Shown here in pieces: positions 5,280 through 8,881 of a DNA stretch of 8,881 bases; position 1 is the stretch's first letter; the number at the start of each line of letters is the position of its first letter. The translations under genes and the position numbers were made by a program. Origin of the DNA: Ferroglobus sp. (GTDB taxonomy: Archaea > Halobacteriota > Archaeoglobi > Archaeoglobales > Archaeoglobaceae); NCBI GenBank assembly GCA_015520115.1, contig WAQS01000001.1:1-8881 (forward strand). Reading direction: 5' to 3'. The notes beneath the pieces were generated by a model. That model searched no databases. It was given only the letters and a program-made list of their open reading frames with translations, and was not told the DNA's origin.

Positions 5280-6475
5280 AGACAGTCTTCGGCGAAGGTA
5301 TCGACTATTTTCTCAGCAACATGCATTTTTAACCCTTCGAGCCAGAGCTTTCTCTTTTCAGTAGCAACGAAAACCCTCGTATCTTCCGTGCCCATTCCTT
5401 TTTCAAGCACGTCGTTAGCGACGATCATATCTATTCTGTCTTCCTCCATTTTGCTTAAAGCGATTCTCTCAAGTTCCTCGTCACTTACTCCGGTCTCCGC
5501 TTTAAACCCTATTATCTTGCAGTCCGAAACTTTTCTGACTTCCTTCAAAACTTTTGGTGCAGCTTTTAAAATTAGATTTAGCTCTTCGGTTGTTTTAATT
5601 TTACTCCCCTGCATTTCAATCGTGAAATCCGCTGCAGCAGCAGCGGAAACGAAAATGTCGCAATCTTTGTTAGCTAAACAGGCTTCCAGCATATCTTTAA
5701 CCGAAACAACTTTTACGTGCTTGAAATTAGGTAAGCTGAAAGGGACATCTTTCGAGGAAACGTAAACTATCTCAGCACCCCTCCGCCAGAACTCAAGAGC
5801 AATCTCGTAGCCAAATTTTCCGCTGCTTCTGTTACTTATAAACCTAATCGGATCGAGGAACTCGTAAGTTGGTCCGGAAGTTACGAGAACTTTGTATCCT
5901 TTGAAGTCCTTTTTGTACAGAGCCCTTTCCACGTGGAGACATATCTTCTCTATCTCGGGAAACTTCGCTTTCCCCTCTTCGAATTTAGGCTCGACGATTT
6001 CCACTCCAAAACTCTTCAGCTTTTCCATCGCTTCCGCAACAGCTCTGTTCTTTATCATGCTTTCGTGCATCGCTGGGGCTACGATTATCTTCTTTCCGCT
6101 TCCGAGAGCCACTGTAGCCATCGTTGTGACGGGAGTATCATCTATGCCGTTTGCGATCTTAGCAATAGTGTTGGCTGTAGCTGGAGCGATTAAGAACAGA
6201 TCAGCTTTACCATCTTTTTCGAAAAGTTCTACATGCTCAATTTTCCCAGTAATTTCGTCTATAACCGGATTGTCTGTGGCGAATTCAAGGGCGTAGGGGT
6301 GGATTATCTTTTTAGCCGCTTCGCTCATAACAGCCACGACATCAGCCCCTCTCCTAACGAGTTCCCTCGCAAGCTTCACGGACTCTACAGCTGCAATACT
6401 CCCAGTAACTCCAAGAACGATCTTTTTGCCTTCAAGCTTCTTGTTTTTTCTTCCCCTCAAGCTCTCGAGATGCAT
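5276..6475 (-). CDS. coaBC: Bifunctional phosphopantothenoylcysteine decarboxylase / phosphopantothenate-cysteine ligase (CoaBC)
   Basis: CoaBC joins cysteine to 4'-phosphopantothenate using CTP (CoaB) and decarboxylates the product to 4'-phosphopantetheine on FMN (CoaC). The 399-residue protein has CoaC first (about 15-185): flavin loop GVTGSIAA (22-29), catalytic H81 in IEHVELF, APATANTIAKIANG (97-110) and APAMHESM (133-140). CoaB follows (about 190-399): VTSGPTYEFLDPIRFISNRS (198-217), SAAAAADF (277-284) and KIK (292-294). The substrate-flap region has EEGKAKF (167-172) where bacterial CoaC has its catalytic-site cysteine motif. The start at 6475 lies 44 bases inside the polyferredoxin gene and is supported by GGTGA (6482-6486) six bases upstream. 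The first ~14 residues are a basic extension. It overlaps pantoate kinase by four bases. Confidence 0.95.
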   Translation of the reverse strand: MHLESLRGRKNKKLEGKKIVLGVTGSIAAVESVKLARELVRRGADVVAVMSEAAKKIIHPYALEFATDNPVIDEITGKIEHVELFEKDGKADLFLIAPATANTIAKIANGIDDTPVTTMATVALGSGKKIIVAPAMHESMIKNRAVAEAMEKLKSFGVEIVEPKFEEGKAKFPEIEKICLHVERALYKKDFKGYKVLVTSGPTYEFLDPIRFISNRSSGKFGYEIALEFWRRGAEIVYVSSKDVPFSLPNFKHVKVVSVKDMLEACLANKDCDIFVSAAAAADFTIEMQGSKIKTTEELNLILKAAPKVLKEVRKVSDCKIIGFKAETGVSDEELERIALSKMEEDRIDMIVANDVLEKGMGTEDTRVFVATEKRKLWLEGLKMHVAEKIVDTFAEDCL

Positions 6476-7748
6476 ATTTCTTCACCAGCTTTGCAAAGTC
6501 TTCGAACCTCTCTTCCTCAATCGCTTTTCTGACCGACGCTCTTTTTAAAATTTTTTCAGCCAGTAAGATCTTCTCTTCGAGTTTCTTTAATACGTCTTCA
6601 GTCGGCTTAAAGACCTTAAACTCTTCCTCTTTAACTTCAAATTCCTGAGAGACTTTTGCAAACCTAACTTTAGGCTCTTCAGCTCTCGCTTTTCTCGTTA
6701 TCCTGTAAACAGCCTCCTCCCAGGACTCTCTCCAAGGTTCGTTCTTTATGTTCTCTATAGTAAAGACCGCATCCCTCCTAACGGCTATTAAATCGTAAGG
6801 ACACGAGTTCTCGCAAGCTCCGCAGTAATTGCAAAATCTCTCGTTGTAGTGAACTCTTCCCTTATCCTTCGAAACGTACCAAACTCTGTTGTGCTTGCAA
6901 ACTTTTATACAGGCTCCGCATCCAACCGGATCGCATCTGTACATCCTCGGCTCGTACAAGTACAGCTCCCCGTAAATTGGCTTCGAAACTGTTATTGCAT
7001 CGTAGGGGCAAACTTCTTCGCAGTAAGAACATCTTGAGCACTCCTCATTGTTAACGTCAACGAAAGCGTAATCTGAGACGTCAGCCTCTATTAGTTTCCC
7101 CTCGACTTTTATCGCCTCCTCCGGGCAAACTCTCTCGCAAAGCTTGCAGTAGTCGCACTTCGTCTCGTCGATGAGGATATCTTCGTAGGGCATGATGTCT
7201 TCTGGATGGGGTTCTTTCTCAACCATCTGAAAAACTTCGCAGAATTCTGCGCAAATCCCGCACAAATTACATTTTTCCCTGTCTATTTCCACCCTTCCTT
7301 CAACACCTTCGTTCCTCTGCGGAATATCCTCTCTTTTTATTTTGAAATCGAGGCTTATCGCATTTGTCGGACAGACTTTGTAGCATAAAGTACAGTTCAC
7401 GCACTTCTCCCTATCGATCCTCGTTTCTCCAGACAAAGTAAGAGGTAATTCGTGCTTTTCTACTCTCTTTTCGTTAATGTAAAAGTCGAAGGCGTTAAAG
7501 GGACAAAAAGCGTAGCAAATTCCACAGTAAGAGCATTTTATATGATCAAGCGTTATAGGTGGCATCTCCAAACCCAACGCTATGTCGTGTATCGGTCCGA
7601 GTTCTATCGCATTTATCGGACAGGCGTAAACGCAAATTCCACAACCGTTGCACTTTTTGTAATCGTAAATCAGCTTTCTTTCCTCATCCTCGGTTCTTTG
7701 AATAAATATGAAGCGGTTCTCCTCCATCTCAACATCTCTCTCTATCAT
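6432..7748 (-). CDS. fwdF: FwdF-type polyferredoxin with eight [4Fe-4S] binding motifs
   Basis: This 438-residue, probably cytoplasmic electron-wire protein carries eight cysteine quartets, enough for eight [4Fe-4S] clusters: C33-43, C72-82, C116-126, C160-170, C198-208, C237-247, C272-284 and C306-316. Six are classical CxxCxxCxxxCP. Quartet four ends in CE, and quartet seven has a longer first gap (CDPVGCGACIKVCK). The opening (YDYKKCNGCGICVYACPINAIELG, given here in part) and the pairing pattern resemble FwdF, the polyferredoxin of formylmethanofuran dehydrogenase. No other fwd gene is visible, so it may be a paralogue that serves HdrA instead. The last ~100 residues (340-438) are cysteine-free, charged and helical. 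ATG 7748 follows ribosome site GAGGTGG (7753-7759) and overlaps the hdrA stop as ATGA. The polyferredoxin call is very sure and the exact partner is not. Confidence 0.85.
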   Translation of the reverse strand: MIERDVEMEENRFIFIQRTEDEERKLIYDYKKCNGCGICVYACPINAIELGPIHDIALGLEMPPITLDHIKCSYCGICYAFCPFNAFDFYINEKRVEKHELPLTLSGETRIDREKCVNCTLCYKVCPTNAISLDFKIKREDIPQRNEGVEGRVEIDREKCNLCGICAEFCEVFQMVEKEPHPEDIMPYEDILIDETKCDYCKLCERVCPEEAIKVEGKLIEADVSDYAFVDVNNEECSRCSYCEEVCPYDAITVSKPIYGELYLYEPRMYRCDPVGCGACIKVCKHNRVWYVSKDKGRVHYNERFCNYCGACENSCPYDLIAVRRDAVFTIENIKNEPWRESWEEAVYRITRKARAEEPKVRFAKVSQEFEVKEEEFKVFKPTEDVLKKLEEKILLAEKILKRASVRKAIEEERFEDFAKLVKKYASRELEGKKKQEA

Positions 7749-8881
7749 CTTGCCACCTCTTCGTAAATCGATCCGAGCTTCGCAATTTTCTCAACAAACT
7801 CGTCAACATCCTTGGCTATTTCAGCACCCTCACCAGCAGAATGCCAAGAAGCTTCAACCCTCTCGGGGTTTATCCCGATCTCTTCAAGCAGCTTCTTCAG
7901 AGCTTTAATTCTATCGACAGCATGATAATTTCCCACTCTAAAGTGGCACTCCCCAAGCCTGCATCCGGTTACCATGACGCCGTCTATTCCCTTCTTCAAC
8001 GCCCTCAAAATCCACTCGGGATCGACTCTGCCGGAGCAAAGCGTCCTTATAACTCTCACGTTGGGAGAATACTGAGTTTTTGTCGTTCCGGCCAAATCTA
8101 ACGCTCCGTAACTGCAAAAGTGGCAGGCGAAAATCAGTATTAGCGGTTCGACCTTCTTCTCTTCAGCAAGGGCATCGATCATCGCAACTATCGCATCTTC
8201 CTTAAAGAATCCCAAGTCTATCGCATCCGCCGGACAAGAGGCTGCACAAACTCCGCACATGACGCAAGCGTTGGGATCGATTTTCGCCTTCTTGTTTTCA
8301 AAGGTTACTGCATTGAAGTTGCAAACTTCCTCGCATATTCTGCATCCTATACACTTCTCCTCATTTACGTAGGCGTTGTAAGGGTCGAATTCAGCTTCTC
8401 CTCCAAATATGAGTTCCATAGCTTTTGAAGCCGCTAAACCAGCAGAAGCTACGGAGTCTTGAATGTCTTTAGGTCCGCTTGCAGTTCCAGCAAGAAAGAT
8501 TCCCTTTACATCAGTTTCAGCCGGTCTGAGCTTTGGATGAGCAACATCGTAAAATCCGTCCTCTCCTACGCTTATCCCAAGCTTGCTTGCTAAGTCTGTA
8601 TTTCCTTCTATTCCAATGGAAAGAACGACAAGTTCGAACTCCTCTTCTCTTATTTCCCCAGTAAGGGTGTTCTCGTAGGTTAAAACGAGATTTCCGTTTT
8701 CAAGCTCGTAAATTTCGGCAACTCTACCTCTTATGAACCTTATTCCCTTTTCCTGAGCGCGTGCAAAAAATTCCTCGTACATTCTCCCGAAGGCTCTTAT
8801 ATCTATAAAGAAAATTGAGACTTCCGCATCTGGATACCTCTCCTTTATTATGTACGCATTCTTAATGCTCACCATGCAGCA
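7745..8881 (-). CDS. hdrA: HdrA-MvhD fusion: heterodisulfide reductase subunit A with C-terminal MvhD domain (partial, N-terminal part outside the window)
   Basis: HdrA is the flavin subunit that splits electrons between the heterodisulfide and ferredoxin in cytoplasmic Hdr complexes, and MvhD passes electrons to it. The frame is open to the right edge, beginning Cys-Cys-Met-Val-Ser; the CC matches the end of HdrA's unusual cluster-binding motif. Counting from that Met (8875), the rest of the flavin domain runs to about 155 with FLAGTASGPKDIQDSVASAG (127-146). Two [4Fe-4S] sites follow (C175, 178, 181, 185 and C204, 207, 210, 214). The MvhD domain (about 243-368) has five cysteines (C251, C254, C280, C305, C310) suited to a [2Fe-2S] cluster. 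The missing part should be roughly 400 residues. The fusion is known from Archaeoglobus and Methanosarcina HdrA2. It is coupled to the polyferredoxin by ATGA. Confidence 0.93.
   Translation of the reverse strand, partial: CCMVSIKNAYIIKERYPDAEVSIFFIDIRAFGRMYEEFFARAQEKGIRFIRGRVAEIYELENGNLVLTYENTLTGEIREEEFELVVLSIGIEGNTDLASKLGISVGEDGFYDVAHPKLRPAETDVKGIFLAGTASGPKDIQDSVASAGLAASKAMELIFGGEAEFDPYNAYVNEEKCIGCRICEEVCNFNAVTFENKKAKIDPNACVMCGVCAASCPADAIDLGFFKEDAIVAMIDALAEEKKVEPLILIFACHFCSYGALDLAGTTKTQYSPNVRVIRTLCSGRVDPEWILRALKKGIDGVMVTGCRLGECHFRVGNYHAVDRIKALKKLLEEIGINPERVEASWHSAGEGAEIAKDVDEFVEKIAKLGSIYEEVAR

Noticed and set aside
5229..5765. 178-codon + strand open frame opposite coaBC
   Set aside because: It is antisense to conserved CoaB sequence and has low-complexity serine-rich composition typical of a reversed-strand reading.
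6033..6475. coaBC as a separate CoaC followed by CoaB, or a frameshift
   Set aside because: The frame is continuous for 399 residues with both domains and all main motifs in order, the usual archaeal CoaBC layout.
1..8881. CRISPR array, insertion sequence, prophage or integrated element
   Set aside because: No spaced direct repeats, transposase, integrase or terminal inverted repeats were seen; base and codon use look uniform by eye.

Overview
The window reads as the chromosome of a hyperthermophilic archaeon, most likely one of the Archaeoglobales (Archaeoglobus, Ferroglobus or Geoglobus type). Three lines of evidence support this. It has a fused CTP:inositol-1-phosphate cytidylyltransferase/di-myo-inositol-phosphate-phosphate synthase, the thermoprotective-solute enzyme typical of Archaeoglobus. 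It has an HdrA-MvhD fusion next to a FwdF-type polyferredoxin. It also has archaea-specific genes: pantoate kinase, Nep1 and an HVO_0476-type zinc-ribbon protein. Coding density is very high, arginine is mostly AGA/AGG, and no gap reaches 100 bases. I saw no mobile element, CRISPR array, integration scar or broken gene. The genus is inferred from gene content only.

Layout, left to right. Bases 1-65 are the 3' part of a tRNA-Pro(GGG), cut by the window edge. It is followed on the + strand by the di-myo-inositol-phosphate gene (93-1325). Everything else is on the - strand. Reading in the direction of transcription, from the right edge leftwards, the first block is a chain of four genes joined by overlaps: hdrA-mvhD fusion (5' end outside the window), eight-cluster polyferredoxin, coaBC, pantoate kinase. 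It ends at 4482. The second block is an Lrp/AsnC-type regulator with a cysteine-rich tail, followed by nep1 through an ATGA overlap (4444 to 3213). The third block is a small cupin, an HVO_0476-type zinc-ribbon protein and a polymerase-beta-fold nucleotidyltransferase (3162 to 1303). It is led by a clear TATA box placed for a leaderless transcript. Its last gene runs 23 bases into the 3' end of the solute gene, which comes from the opposite direction.

How the genes work together. HdrA-MvhD and the polyferredoxin form an electron-transfer pair: flavin and FeS centres of the heterodisulfide-reductase/electron-bifurcation type, beside a multi-cluster ferredoxin that could wire it to a formylmethanofuran dehydrogenase or another low-potential partner. 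CoaBC and pantoate kinase are two steps of the archaeal CoA pathway and sit in the same overlapping chain. Nep1 modifies 16S rRNA and is translationally coupled to the regulator. The cupin/zinc-ribbon/nucleotidyltransferase cassette has no assigned function and, with the cysteine-tailed regulator, is the least understood part. Most of the window is recognisable archaeal housekeeping and energy metabolism. I do not see a convincing new defence or mobile system.
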